In this document: positions 27,388 to 35,790 of the stretch, piece after piece
Position numbering within the stretch: the first letter of the stretch is position 1
How the letters are laid out: each line of letters opens with the position of its first letter
Assembly: GCA_020722725.1 (NCBI GenBank)
Contig: DYKG01000009.1
Span: 27,012-91,011 of the forward strand
Direction: 5' to 3'
Length of the DNA stretch: 64,000 nt
DNA from: Candidatus Methylomirabilis sp.
Lineage (GTDB): Bacteria > Muiribacteriota > Ozemobacteria > Ozemobacterales > Ozemobacteraceae
Program-made: the position numbers and the translations under genes
The notes under the pieces: model-generated
Told to the model about the DNA's origin: nothing
The model's database searches: none
Seen by the model: only the letters and a program-made list of their open reading frames with translations

Positions 27388-27809
27388 CAGGCTCTACCTC
27401 CTCTGGTGATTACATCGTTAAGATGTGAAAACATACTGGCAAGACGGTTGGCCATGATCTGATACTTCATGGTGTTCTTGGCCAGGTCGCTCATTTCTAC
27501 ATCAATGTCGACGTTGTTCTTGTCGTTGCGCATTACGTGAATGCGGTCGGTCTGGATAAGCGGATCAACGTTCATATAGCTGATTTCGCCGATAGGAATG
27601 TGGCGGTCGTCTTCGCGCTTGCCGACGATGTCGATTTTTCCGTCAAAAACTTTGGCCATCTGGTCTTCGAAAGTGACAATCTGACGCTTGAATTTCGGCG
27701 TGTTTACATTTGAAATGTTGTTTGCAATAACTTTATGGCGTAATGAAGAAACTTCAAGCCCCTTTCCCAGCAGGTTGAATGTCGCTGTTCCGGTCAATCT
27801 TTCAAACAT
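27387..27809 (-). CDS. flgB: Flagellar basal-body rod protein FlgB
   Basis: A 140-residue proximal rod protein. VSSLRHKVIANNISNVNTPK holds the ANNxxNxxTP rod signature. The C-terminus NTMKYQIMANRLASMFSHLN matches the conserved helix of FlgB. It starts 23 bases after the hslU stop and overlaps flgC by a base. First true flagellar gene of the run, after xerC-hslV-hslU. Confidence 0.94.
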   Translation of the reverse strand: MFERLTGTATFNLLGKGLEVSSLRHKVIANNISNVNTPKFKRQIVTFEDQMAKVFDGKIDIVGKREDDRHIPIGEISYMNVDPLIQTDRIHVMRNDKNNVDIDVEMSDLAKNTMKYQIMANRLASMFSHLNDVITRGGRA

Positions 27810-27832
27810 CTGGTTTGCCTCCGTGATTTGCC

Positions 27833-29251
27833 TTACAGGATAAACCGCGCCAAATCGCGATCTTTCATCAGAGGACCAATAGCCTTATCGACGGTTTCGT
27901 CGCTGATCACATATCTGCCGGAAAAGTTGGCGGGAGCTTCGAAAGCAATCTCATCCATCAGATGCTCCATGATGGTGTGCAGTCTGCGGGCGCCGATGTT
28001 CTCCTGAGAGTCGTTGGCTTCGGCGGCGTAGCGTGCAATACGTGCGATTGCCTGCGGAGTGAATTCGACTTCGACATGGTCAACCTGCAGAAGTGCCTGA
28101 TACTGACGTGTAAGGGCATTTTGCGGTTCAGTCAGAATTTTTTCAAAGTCGGCTTCGCCAAGTTTTTCGAACTCGACGCGCACCGGAAAACGCCCCTGTA
28201 GCTCTGGAATCAGGTCTGAAGGCTTGCTGACATTGAAGGCTCCGGCGGCAAAGAACATGATATGGTCGGTTTTAACCATGCCATACCTGGTCATTACCGT
28301 GGTGCCCTCTACAAGTGGCAGCAGGTCGCGCTGAACGCCTTCCCTTGAAACGTCGGGGCCGCTTTTACCAACATAGGCCGAAGCGATCTTGTCGATTTCA
28401 TCGAGAAAAATGATGCCGCTTTCCTGAGCCAGGCTGACTGCTTCCTTGTACAGGTCTTCCTGATCCATCAGTGCGCTGATTTCTTCCTGGTAAAGAATTT
28501 CGAGGGCATCTTTAACCTTGACTTTTCTGCGCTTATGCCGGCTGGGAAACATGTTTCCGAGCATATTCCGCAGATTGCCGAGATTGATGCCCATCTCTTC
28601 GAAGCCCGACTGGGAGGAGATTACTTCGACAACCGGTGTTGCGTTTTCGGTCACTTCGATTTCTACCTCCTTTTCGTTTAACTTGCCCGATCTGAGCATT
28701 TCCAGGAACTTTTCCCGTGTCGATGACGGTGAATTGGTCTCTTCACTATGTATCGACACTTTTCCACTTTCATCTGAGTCTTTTTCGAAACCACTTAACG
28801 GGTGATATCTTCGATCTTCAGGAATCAGGTAATCAAGCACCCGCATTTCGGCTTTGCTACGGGCTTTGTCTTCAAATTGTGACATTTTCCGGGTTTTGAC
28901 CAGATTAAGGCTGACTTCAACCAGGTCGCGCACCATCGAATCGACGTCGCGGCCCACATAACCCACTTCGGTGAACTTGGTTGCTTCAACTTTTATGAAG
29001 GGTACATTGGCGATGGTTGCAAGGCGGCGGGCGATTTCGGTCTTGCCGACGCCGGTTGGCCCGATCAATAGAAGGTTCTTGGGCCGGATATCTTCGCGCA
29101 GGTCGCTGGTAAGCTGGCGACGGCGATAACGGTTGCGCAATGCAATGGCAACAGCACGCTTGGCTTTTCTCTGGCCAACAATGTGGCGGTCAAGCTGAGC
29201 AACGATTTCCTGCGGTGTCAGTTCGGGCCGCGAAAGGGCTGAAGTCGTCAT
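27833..29251 (-). CDS. hslU: ATP-dependent protease ATPase subunit HslU (ClpY)
   Basis: The AAA+ unfoldase that feeds proteins to HslV. Start at 29251 (MTTSALSRPELTPQEIVAQL) gives 472 residues and an ATGA overlap with hslV; the frame continues upstream to 29293 without a better start. Walker A LLIGPTGVGKTEIARRLA, Walker B IIFLDEIDKIASA and the sensor region are intact, and the intermediate I domain occupies about residues 110-235. The C-terminus GPLMKDRDLARFIL is the tail that inserts into HslV. Length is normal. Confidence 0.95.
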   Translation of the reverse strand: MTTSALSRPELTPQEIVAQLDRHIVGQRKAKRAVAIALRNRYRRRQLTSDLREDIRPKNLLLIGPTGVGKTEIARRLATIANVPFIKVEATKFTEVGYVGRDVDSMVRDLVEVSLNLVKTRKMSQFEDKARSKAEMRVLDYLIPEDRRYHPLSGFEKDSDESGKVSIHSEETNSPSSTREKFLEMLRSGKLNEKEVEIEVTENATPVVEVISSQSGFEEMGINLGNLRNMLGNMFPSRHKRRKVKVKDALEILYQEEISALMDQEDLYKEAVSLAQESGIIFLDEIDKIASAYVGKSGPDVSREGVQRDLLPLVEGTTVMTRYGMVKTDHIMFFAAGAFNVSKPSDLIPELQGRFPVRVEFEKLGEADFEKILTEPQNALTRQYQALLQVDHVEVEFTPQAIARIARYAAEANDSQENIGARRLHTIMEHLMDEIAFEAPANFSGRYVISDETVDKAIGPLMKDRDLARFIL

Positions 29252-29781
29252 GGCAGGGTCTCCAGAACGATCTGATCGTTGGTGTAAATACATTGTTCGG
29301 CGGCAATTTTTAATGCTTCAACCGCGATTTCATCTGCTTTAAGGCTGGTATGGCGCAGCAGCGCCTTAGCTGCCGCAATCGCAATCGATGATCCCGAGCC
29401 GATAGACATTATCGGTGAATCAGGTTCCATAACGTCACCCTGGCCTGAAATCATCAGAAGTTTTTCGGTGTTGCCGACCAGCAGCATGGCTTTCAGGCGC
29501 CGCAGGGCTTTATCCATGCGCCAGTCCTTGGCCAGTTCTACCGCAGCTTTTACCAGATTGCCGGAAGAGGCTTCAAGCCTGGCTTCGAAGCGCTCAAATA
29601 GGGTGAAGGCATCGGCTGTGTGCCCGGCAAAACCGCCGATTATTTTGAAACTGGCAAAATGTCTAATCTTTTTTGCTTTTGCCTTGATGATCTGGTCGCC
29701 AAAAGTTACCTGGCCATCGCCGGCGAAGGCGATGGTGCCCTCTTTCTGAACTGCGATAATAGTGGTGCCTTTAAAGGTCAT
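29248..29781 (-). CDS. hslV: ATP-dependent protease peptidase subunit HslV (ClpQ)
   Basis: A 177-residue proteasome-type threonine peptidase that forms a double hexamer capped by HslU. MTFKGTTIIAVQKEGTIAFA puts the catalytic Thr after a five-residue propeptide (MTFKG|TTIIAV), as in Thermotoga-type HslV. AGDGQVTFG and IMSIGSGSSIAIAAAKALL are family motifs. GGAGG precedes the ATG. The start overlaps the xerC stop (ATGA) and the end overlaps hslU, giving a tightly coupled xerC-hslV-hslU trio. Confidence 0.95.
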   Translation of the reverse strand: MTFKGTTIIAVQKEGTIAFAGDGQVTFGDQIIKAKAKKIRHFASFKIIGGFAGHTADAFTLFERFEARLEASSGNLVKAAVELAKDWRMDKALRRLKAMLLVGNTEKLLMISGQGDVMEPDSPIMSIGSGSSIAIAAAKALLRHTSLKADEIAVEALKIAAEQCIYTNDQIVLETLP

Positions 29782-30695
29782 ATTTTTCCTCCGGCTCGCG
29801 GGTGGGTGTTTTTATATGTGCTGAGCAGCTTTTCCTTGCTGATACGGGTATAAATCTGAGTGGTCGAGAGACTCTCGTGTCCCAACATTTCCTGGACAGC
29901 CCTGATGTCGGCGCCATTATTCAGAAGATGGGTGGCGAAGCTGTGTCGAAATTGATGGGGGGTAATGTTCATCATCATTGCAAGTTCACGGGCATATTTG
30001 TCGATCATTCGGGCGATGCTGCGGGCGGTGATTGGCTTGCCATAGCGATTCAGAAATACCGCCGGTTCGTTTTCAATACCGATGAACTGGGCTTTTCGGC
30101 CAATAAGATAGGTTTCGAGGGTTGTGCATGATACCGGGGTCAATGGAACCAGGCGCTCTTTTTTGCCTTTACCGCAGACTCGCACCTGGCCTTCAGCCAG
30201 GTTAAGCTGTGAAATTTCAAGATCGGCAAGCTCTGAGATTCGCAAACCGCTGCCGTAGAGCAGTTCAAGAATTGCCCGGTCGCGCCTGCCCATGAAAGTG
30301 TCAGCAGGTGGCACATTTAACATCTGATTCACATCGTCGTAAGCCAGTGCTTTTGGCAGAGCGCGGGTTTTGCGCGGTGAGTCCATGCCCTGTGCCGGGT
30401 CGCGATCAATTATTTTGCGTCTTCTGGCAAATTTTATCAAAGTGCGCAGAGCCGATTGGCCACGGCACATGCTGGTCTGAGATAACCCGTTGGTTCGACG
30501 GAATGCCCAGTAAGATCGAATTTGAATCAGACTCAGTTTCTCAAAACGATCGGCCGTGATGATCGAAAGTTTTTTGGCAAGCCATTCAGCCATTTGTTCA
30601 AGATCGTTGCGATAAGCTCTGACTGTTTGTTCAGAGAGGATCCTTTCTTTTTCGAGATATGTGACAAATTGCTCGATAAGTTCGGTGATCAGCAA
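29778..30695 (-). CDS. xerC: Tyrosine recombinase XerC
   Basis: A 305-residue site-specific recombinase that with XerD resolves chromosome dimers at dif. A TTG start at 30695 is proposed because GGAGAG lies seven bases before it and the protein then begins MLITELIEQFVTYLEKER, the usual XerC N-terminus; the frame is open upstream to 30761. Catalytic residues: Arg in ELLYGSGLRISELADL, His/Arg in HQFRHSFATHLL, LGHESLSTTQIYTR with the second His and the nucleophile Tyr. The order xerC-hslV-hslU before flgB is known from Bacillus, where it continues with codY; codY is absent here. Confidence 0.9.
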   Translation of the reverse strand: MLITELIEQFVTYLEKERILSEQTVRAYRNDLEQMAEWLAKKLSIITADRFEKLSLIQIRSYWAFRRTNGLSQTSMCRGQSALRTLIKFARRRKIIDRDPAQGMDSPRKTRALPKALAYDDVNQMLNVPPADTFMGRRDRAILELLYGSGLRISELADLEISQLNLAEGQVRVCGKGKKERLVPLTPVSCTTLETYLIGRKAQFIGIENEPAVFLNRYGKPITARSIARMIDKYARELAMMMNITPHQFRHSFATHLLNNGADIRAVQEMLGHESLSTTQIYTRISKEKLLSTYKNTHPRAGGKI

Positions 30696-30850
30696 AACCG
30701 GCTCTCCGTTGGGGTTGGTTTGGGACGTGCAAAGAATAGCACAAGCGTTGATAACGTACAAGGGGGCAAAAAAATTTTTTCCGTTTGTCAGGGTTGCATT
30801 AGGTAATTGAGCCCATTCAATGGGTAGAAATGACCGGGTTTAAAAATTCT

Positions 30851-31576
30851 TCATTCCTTATTCTGCCCGGCTTTTACGAGCTTTTTCACACCTGCCAGCA
30901 GGCCTTTGGCTATGAGTTGCTGATTCGCCGGTTCTTTGATGAATGCAGCATCACTGGCGTTGCTGAGATATACCATCTCAACCACTACCGCGGGTACTTT
31001 GGCAAAAACTGAGCCGGTAAGTGCCCCCTGTTTCTGACCGACATACGTATCAGAATCGGTTTTGATCGGGTTTAGTTTCAGTCGGTCGCCAAGTGTTTCG
31101 GCGAGGCCTTCCTGTAGATATTCGGCGGCTTTTCTGCTTGCGAGCATTACTTCTTCTGATGGGCCGGTAACGCCCTGAGCGGTTCCCGGTTTGTCAGGAT
31201 AGTAAAGAGTGCAGCCTGAGCCGGTTCCTGAATCGCAGTGAAGTCTGATTAAAATGCATGCACTTGCATTATTGGCGATTTCAGCCCGTTCACGGTTAGT
31301 TACCATTGTGTTTACTTCATTTTTTGTTTTTATTGCTCTCAAACCAGGTTCGCAGGCAATCAGTTTTTCCAGCTCAAGGGCAGTTTGCCAGCAGATTTCC
31401 AGCTCTGTCACGCCGTGATGAATACAGCCGCTGCTGGTTTCAGATGGATGCCCAGGGTCGATTGCTATAATGGCAGGCTTTACACTTTCTTCTGCTCTGA
31501 TATCATTGGTAAGACCCCAAAAAACAAAACTTGCCGATAACAGTGAAATTACGAGATGATAATCGAACCGGCTCAT
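30851..31576 (-). CDS. N-acetylmuramoyl-L-alanine amidase (Amidase_3)
   Basis: A secreted peptidoglycan amidase that cuts the bond between muramic acid and the stem peptide. Start at 31576 (GGAGA eight bases upstream) gives 241 residues and a signal-type N-terminus MSRFDYHLVISLLSASFVFW. The zinc-binding residues are visible: His in IIAIDPGHPSE, Glu in HHGVTELEICWQTA, His in ACILIRLHCDSG, and the catalytic Glu in VPAVVVEMVYLSNASDAAFI. Length suits a single catalytic domain without repeats. It sits between a methyltransferase and xerC on the minus strand. A role in cell separation or flagellar passage through the wall is possible. Confidence 0.88.
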   Translation of the reverse strand: MSRFDYHLVISLLSASFVFWGLTNDIRAEESVKPAIIAIDPGHPSETSSGCIHHGVTELEICWQTALELEKLIACEPGLRAIKTKNEVNTMVTNRERAEIANNASACILIRLHCDSGTGSGCTLYYPDKPGTAQGVTGPSEEVMLASRKAAEYLQEGLAETLGDRLKLNPIKTDSDTYVGQKQGALTGSVFAKVPAVVVEMVYLSNASDAAFIKEPANQQLIAKGLLAGVKKLVKAGQNKE

Positions 31577-31623
31577 TAATCGTTCTCCAGATTGAAATAA
31601 AAAATTAAAACTCATGTATGAAT

Positions 31624-33165
31624 TTATAAAATGCCCAGGCCCTGATAAACAGAAAGGAAATTCACGGAAAAATCTTCTATCTGGTCTTTCAGAATCGTTA
31701 GACTGGTTTTTTCGTCTTCAATTGGGCTGCCATTTTGAACAAACACGATACCGTTTTTTCTATACCACTGCCACATTTTTTCGGCCCAGACTGTCTTGTC
31801 AAACCCTGAAATTGCGGCAGTGTGAAGAAATCTTGCGTGTTCTGGTACAACTGCAACTCCCCCACCGGTAACGGGACTGCAGAGGTAATGAAAGTTATTT
31901 TTGCTGGTCATTGCTTTTTCCAGAATCAGTCGGTTGAATCGATGGGCGGTTTTTTGGGCCCGCTCGATGATTTCAGGCTTCTGCACAATTCCTATGCTGA
32001 AGTTGCCTTCGAGAATCATGATGGTTCTTAAGAATTCGCTGCGATTTGGGAAAAACGGCAAAGTCGCATTGAAAATTTCATCGATACTGGCAGGTTTGAA
32101 ATCTTTTAGATATTCAAGAATCGCGGCAACCGGTTCTTCTGGAAGCTCGGCAAACAGAGCGGCCTGCTTAACCGACCTGGCCGCCTGCAAAGAATTTCCA
32201 AGCAAAATCATTCTTGTCTGGTTGATCAATTCATCGATTTCAGACTGGTTCAGAGCTATTCCGCCCTTCACCCAGTAATCCTGACGAAATCGCCGGTTAA
32301 CCATTATATCGCGAGCGGTTTCGCGGGTAACCTGGTCTGGTATTTCCGCCAGGATTTTTTGTTGCTCATCAATGAGAAAATGCTGATTGAAATTCTGTGA
32401 TGGAATCGCAGTGCAGCAATAGGACAGCAGTGCTCCTGAAAGAAGCTGATGGGCTTCGGAAAAGGACATGGGTTTCCAGTTTCCGACCAGATATTCGTGT
32501 GCGAGATAGGCTTCAGAACCAGATGGAAAATCCTGGATAGTTTGTCGGGCAAGGGGAAAAACCTGGCCCAGTAGAGGGTTTCGGTTAATAAAGGATTTGA
32601 TGAAATCAAGCGATAGTCGAGTTTTTTCATTTCTCGTCAGGCCCTGACCAAGTGATCTGGTTGCGTAACTGTGCATTAATTCGCGGTAAGGCAGCATCTG
32701 TGAATGGCCGGGGAGAGAATTGTAGCCAAGATAGGCCACGCCACCAGGTTTTAGCTTTCTCTTGAGAAAATCGATGATGATATGACGGTCGCTGTCAGAT
32801 ATCCATGACCAGACGCCGTGCAGTGCAATATAATCGAAATCAGGTAAATCGGTTCGGTTACAGAAATCGGCAAAGGATTCGGGCATGAAAGTTGCCGATA
32901 TCCCGGCCTGGGCGGCAATCTGCTGCGCGTAAAATGCCTGGGACTGGTTAAAATCTGTTCCCCACCAATGCGCGCTGCCGCCGGCAGCATGAATCAGAGT
33001 CGAGAGCCCATAGCCATAACCGAGTTCACAGGCATTTTCAAAGTGGCTGGTCACACCTTTTCCCGCAAAAGCCAGCATCAGTTGAATTCGTGCCGGGTTC
33101 AGCTCGGAAGTATAATGAATGATATAATCGTTTTCGTAGTTCGATGCATCGAGGGAATCGTTCAT
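31624..33165 (-). CDS. Class I SAM methyltransferase with methyltransferase-regulatory domain
   Basis: A 513-residue protein. Start at 33165 (GGAAGG upstream; MNDSLDASNYENDYIIHYTS). The N-terminal half is a class I methyltransferase: motif I ENACELGYGYGLSTLIHAAG and GTDFN, and LKPGGVAYLGYNSLPG. The middle (about 200-290) looks like the methyltransferase-regulatory domain (PF10119-type) and the C-terminus is a winged-helix-like segment. Such proteins modify unknown targets, often near surface-polysaccharide or pilus genes. Substrate unknown. It has its own promoter-like site upstream (33220-33247) and is divergent from the GNAT operon. Confidence 0.75.
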   Translation of the reverse strand: MNDSLDASNYENDYIIHYTSELNPARIQLMLAFAGKGVTSHFENACELGYGYGLSTLIHAAGGSAHWWGTDFNQSQAFYAQQIAAQAGISATFMPESFADFCNRTDLPDFDYIALHGVWSWISDSDRHIIIDFLKRKLKPGGVAYLGYNSLPGHSQMLPYRELMHSYATRSLGQGLTRNEKTRLSLDFIKSFINRNPLLGQVFPLARQTIQDFPSGSEAYLAHEYLVGNWKPMSFSEAHQLLSGALLSYCCTAIPSQNFNQHFLIDEQQKILAEIPDQVTRETARDIMVNRRFRQDYWVKGGIALNQSEIDELINQTRMILLGNSLQAARSVKQAALFAELPEEPVAAILEYLKDFKPASIDEIFNATLPFFPNRSEFLRTIMILEGNFSIGIVQKPEIIERAQKTAHRFNRLILEKAMTSKNNFHYLCSPVTGGGVAVVPEHARFLHTAAISGFDKTVWAEKMWQWYRKNGIVFVQNGSPIEDEKTSLTILKDQIEDFSVNFLSVYQGLGIL

Positions 33166-33219
33166 GCTATCCTTCCTGTCGCGGTTTCCATGAAGCTGAT
33201 ACAAGCTTAATTGAGACAC

Positions 33220-33247
33220 ATTGTAGCATAATTTAATGGCAAATCAA
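33220..33247 (-). promoter_or_regulatory. Sigma-70-type promoter for the methyltransferase gene
   Basis: On the minus strand TTGATT (33247-33242) and TACAAT (33225-33220) are separated by 16 bases. The site lies about 55 bases upstream of the start at 33165. Confidence 0.45.
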
Positions 33248-33404
33248 TTAAACAAAAATTCATTGAAATTTTCCCCTGAGGTTGTTTTTCAAAGCGCTTG
33301 TGATTTTTGTTTGTTATTGTCTTCCTGCTGGAAAACTCAGGGCACCACAATCGAAGATTTATTCTGATTTAATGATTGTTTGAAATGCACCGTTCCTTGA
33401 CGGG

Positions 33405-33433
33405 TTGACTTGTGTCTGTTCTGCATATATACT
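33405..33433 (+). promoter_or_regulatory. Sigma-70-type promoter of the GNAT-luxE-luxC operon
   Basis: TTGACT (33405-33410) and TATACT (33428-33433) with a 17-base spacer, near consensus. Transcription would start near 33440, leaving a leader of about 40 bases. The ribosome binding site is GGGGGA at 33471-33476. The remainder of the 33166-33482 intergenic region shows no other feature I can support. Confidence 0.65.
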
Positions 33434-33482
33434 AGCGTTGCCGTAATAATTAAATCAAACATGGACCTAAGGGGGATTCGGC

Positions 33483-34670
33483 ATGCGCCTCGTTCTGCAG
33501 GACAAGCGGGAGGTGGTTTTTCATACCGCAACTGCGAATGATATCGACGCGATCATCGATCTTTACATCAAGGTGTATAAAGGCAAATACACTCTTCCCG
33601 AGGTTGCTCAGCGAGATATTATTGCCAAAAAGGTAGAAGATCCCAATTATTACTGGACTCTTGCCCACATCAACGAACGCCTGATCGGTTCAGTAATTTT
33701 CACCATTGACCCGGTTAACAAAATTGGAAAATCTTATGCAGCTGCTGTTTTGAACGAGTTTCGCGGTCAGGATATCATGCGTACCATGGTTAAGCACGGG
33801 CTTCAGATGCTGACCGAAAGAACCCGCACCTGCGACGTGATATATGCGACGACCCGTACTGTGAGTTTTGCTCCCCAGGTAGTTCTCGAACATCTTGGCT
33901 TTCTGCCGATGGGCATCTTTCCCAATGTTCGCAAAGTTGAGTCTTTCGAAACCCACGGCCTCGAAATCTTTTTTCGCCAGCCGAGTCTGCAGTTTCGCCG
34001 ACCCAACCCGAGGCTTGTTTCCGAGGTTATTGAATTTTTCAAAATTGCCATGAATGAGCTCAAAATCAAAGATGAGGTCGAAGAAGTTTTTCTCGAAGCC
34101 CAGGATCCAAGAAAAATGGGGCGCACCATCGAGTTTACGGTTAGTGAAAACATCGACGAAATCAATGAAGTTTTCGATCGATATCAGGACAAAGACATGA
34201 TGCAGAAGGTGTTTTTTCCTTTCACTGAACCGAACCTGATGTTTCAGGCAAAAGACGGTACTGCTGATATCTTTGTAAATTTCAACAGCCTTGACGGGAA
34301 TGGAGTTATCGTCGGCTACCGCTTTTCCGGGAACGATCTGCGCCGAACGCTGATGTGGTTTTGCGAGGAAGCGGCCAGATCTGGCATGCGTTATATTGAG
34401 ATGCTGGTCAATGCCTTTCGTCCTGAAATGCAGCGAATGGCACTCGACGCAAAATTTCTGCCCTGTGCCTATTTCCCATCGATGAAAATGTGTGAAGATG
34501 GTTTGCGCGAAGATTTTCTCGTTTTTTCCCGTTCATTTGAAAAACTTGATTTTATGGATATGCATCTGATCGATACCAACCGCAGATTTCTCGACGCTTT
34601 CATGAAATGCTGGTATGATCTGCTGGTCAGGTGTCAGCCCGATTTTGACGAGGAGTGGCGCATTGGCTGA
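33483..34670 (+). CDS. GNAT-family acyltransferase, first gene of a lux-like operon
   Basis: A 395-residue protein. The N-terminal half is a GNAT fold: TATANDIDAIIDLYIKVYKG, WTLAHINERLIGSVIFTI, VLNEFRGQDIMRTMVKHGLQ, the last being the acetyl-CoA-binding loop. The C-terminal half (about 200-395) resembles a second, divergent acyltransferase-like domain (TEPNLMFQAKDGTADIFVNF, CEEAARSGMRYIEMLVNAF). The next two genes overlap in coupled fashion and make fatty-acyl activating and reducing proteins, so a role in transferring an acyl chain to an amine or carrier is plausible but unproven. A near-consensus promoter precedes it. Confidence 0.7.
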   Translation: MRLVLQDKREVVFHTATANDIDAIIDLYIKVYKGKYTLPEVAQRDIIAKKVEDPNYYWTLAHINERLIGSVIFTIDPVNKIGKSYAAAVLNEFRGQDIMRTMVKHGLQMLTERTRTCDVIYATTRTVSFAPQVVLEHLGFLPMGIFPNVRKVESFETHGLEIFFRQPSLQFRRPNPRLVSEVIEFFKIAMNELKIKDEVEEVFLEAQDPRKMGRTIEFTVSENIDEINEVFDRYQDKDMMQKVFFPFTEPNLMFQAKDGTADIFVNFNSLDGNGVIVGYRFSGNDLRRTLMWFCEEAARSGMRYIEMLVNAFRPEMQRMALDAKFLPCAYFPSMKMCEDGLREDFLVFSRSFEKLDFMDMHLIDTNRRFLDAFMKCWYDLLVRCQPDFDEEWRIG

Positions 34671-35790
34671 AGGAAAACCATTTGTCAGAACCGGCGAGCT
34701 TTTTGACTGGTCTGCAGCTTTCGATCATTGTAAAAATACCGACGAACTCTTTGCCGGAGCGATGCGTGAGGCTTTAAGCTGGCATCTGGCAAAATGCCCG
34801 GACTTTCGCAATTTTATGCGCGAGTCAGGCCTTCCCCAGGATTTGGATATTATTGCTCCCGAGGATATTCCGCCACTTCTTGTAACGATTTTTAAAGAAT
34901 TCCGTTTGATCTCGGTGCCTGAATCACAGGTGAAAATTGAATTGACCTCATCGGGAACCGGTGGCCGTAAAAGCGCAATTGTTCTCGATAATCGTTCATA
35001 TCGCAGAATTCAAAAAATTGTTTCAAACATCTTTGACTCTCTTGGAATGGTTAACCATCGGCAGATGGTTAACTACCTTTGTTTTACCTACGACCCTCGC
35101 AAAGCAGGCAGTGTCGGCACGGCTTTTTCCGACAAAATGCTGACCGGTCTGACCGGGCGGCGTTCGGTTTTTTATGCTATTCGCTGGAACGAAGCGGCAA
35201 ATGATTTCGAATTCGATCTCGATGCCACCGTCAAAAAACTGATTGAATTCAACCGACGACCTGAACCGGTGCGCATTCTCGGCTTTCCCGCCTATCTCTG
35301 GCAGGTTTGTAACCGGCTTGAAGAAAATGGAATCAGGCTTGAGCTGGGCGCCGAATCCTACATTATTACCGGCGGCGGCTGGAAAATGCACAAAGACCAG
35401 GAGGTTACCAAAGAAATTTTCAAAGACCGGGTCGAAAAAATACTTGGAATGCCGGGCTGCAATATTCGCGATCTCTTTGGTATGGTCGAGCACGGCATAC
35501 CTTACGTCGATTGTGAATGCTCAAGGCTTCATGTTCCAGTTTATGCCAGGGTCAGGGTTGTTGACCCCGAAACACTCGAAGATCTGGGCGTCGGCAGACC
35601 AGGTCTGCTGCATCTGATGACTCCTTATCTATCGAGCTATCCTTCAATCTCTCTGCTGGCTACCGATTTGGGAGTAATCGAAGAAAACTGCCCCTGTGGT
35701 CGTCCGGGCAGAACATTCAGAGTTGTTGGCCGTGCCGGACTGGCAAAGCACAAAGGTTGTGCCATTACGGCCCTGGAGCTTCTCAAATGA
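34663..35790 (+). CDS. luxE: Acyl-protein synthetase, LuxE-like
   Basis: A TTG start at 34663 is chosen: GAGGAG lies upstream, it overlaps the previous stop by eight bases, and the product is then 375 residues, like LuxE (about 375). The family forms an acyl-AMP and then an acyl-protein thioester for delivery to LuxC. Seen: TSSGTGGRKS (AMP-binding P-loop), ESYIITGGGWKMHK, IRDLFGMVEHGIPYVDCE, and ENCPCGRPGRTFRVVGR. In the luciferase operons LuxE works with LuxC; here it does so without LuxA, LuxB or LuxD in the window. The stop overlaps the luxC fusion start (ATGA). Confidence 0.85.
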   Translation: MAEGKPFVRTGELFDWSAAFDHCKNTDELFAGAMREALSWHLAKCPDFRNFMRESGLPQDLDIIAPEDIPPLLVTIFKEFRLISVPESQVKIELTSSGTGGRKSAIVLDNRSYRRIQKIVSNIFDSLGMVNHRQMVNYLCFTYDPRKAGSVGTAFSDKMLTGLTGRRSVFYAIRWNEAANDFEFDLDATVKKLIEFNRRPEPVRILGFPAYLWQVCNRLEENGIRLELGAESYIITGGGWKMHKDQEVTKEIFKDRVEKILGMPGCNIRDLFGMVEHGIPYVDCECSRLHVPVYARVRVVDPETLEDLGVGRPGLLHLMTPYLSSYPSISLLATDLGVIEENCPCGRPGRTFRVVGRAGLAKHKGCAITALELLK

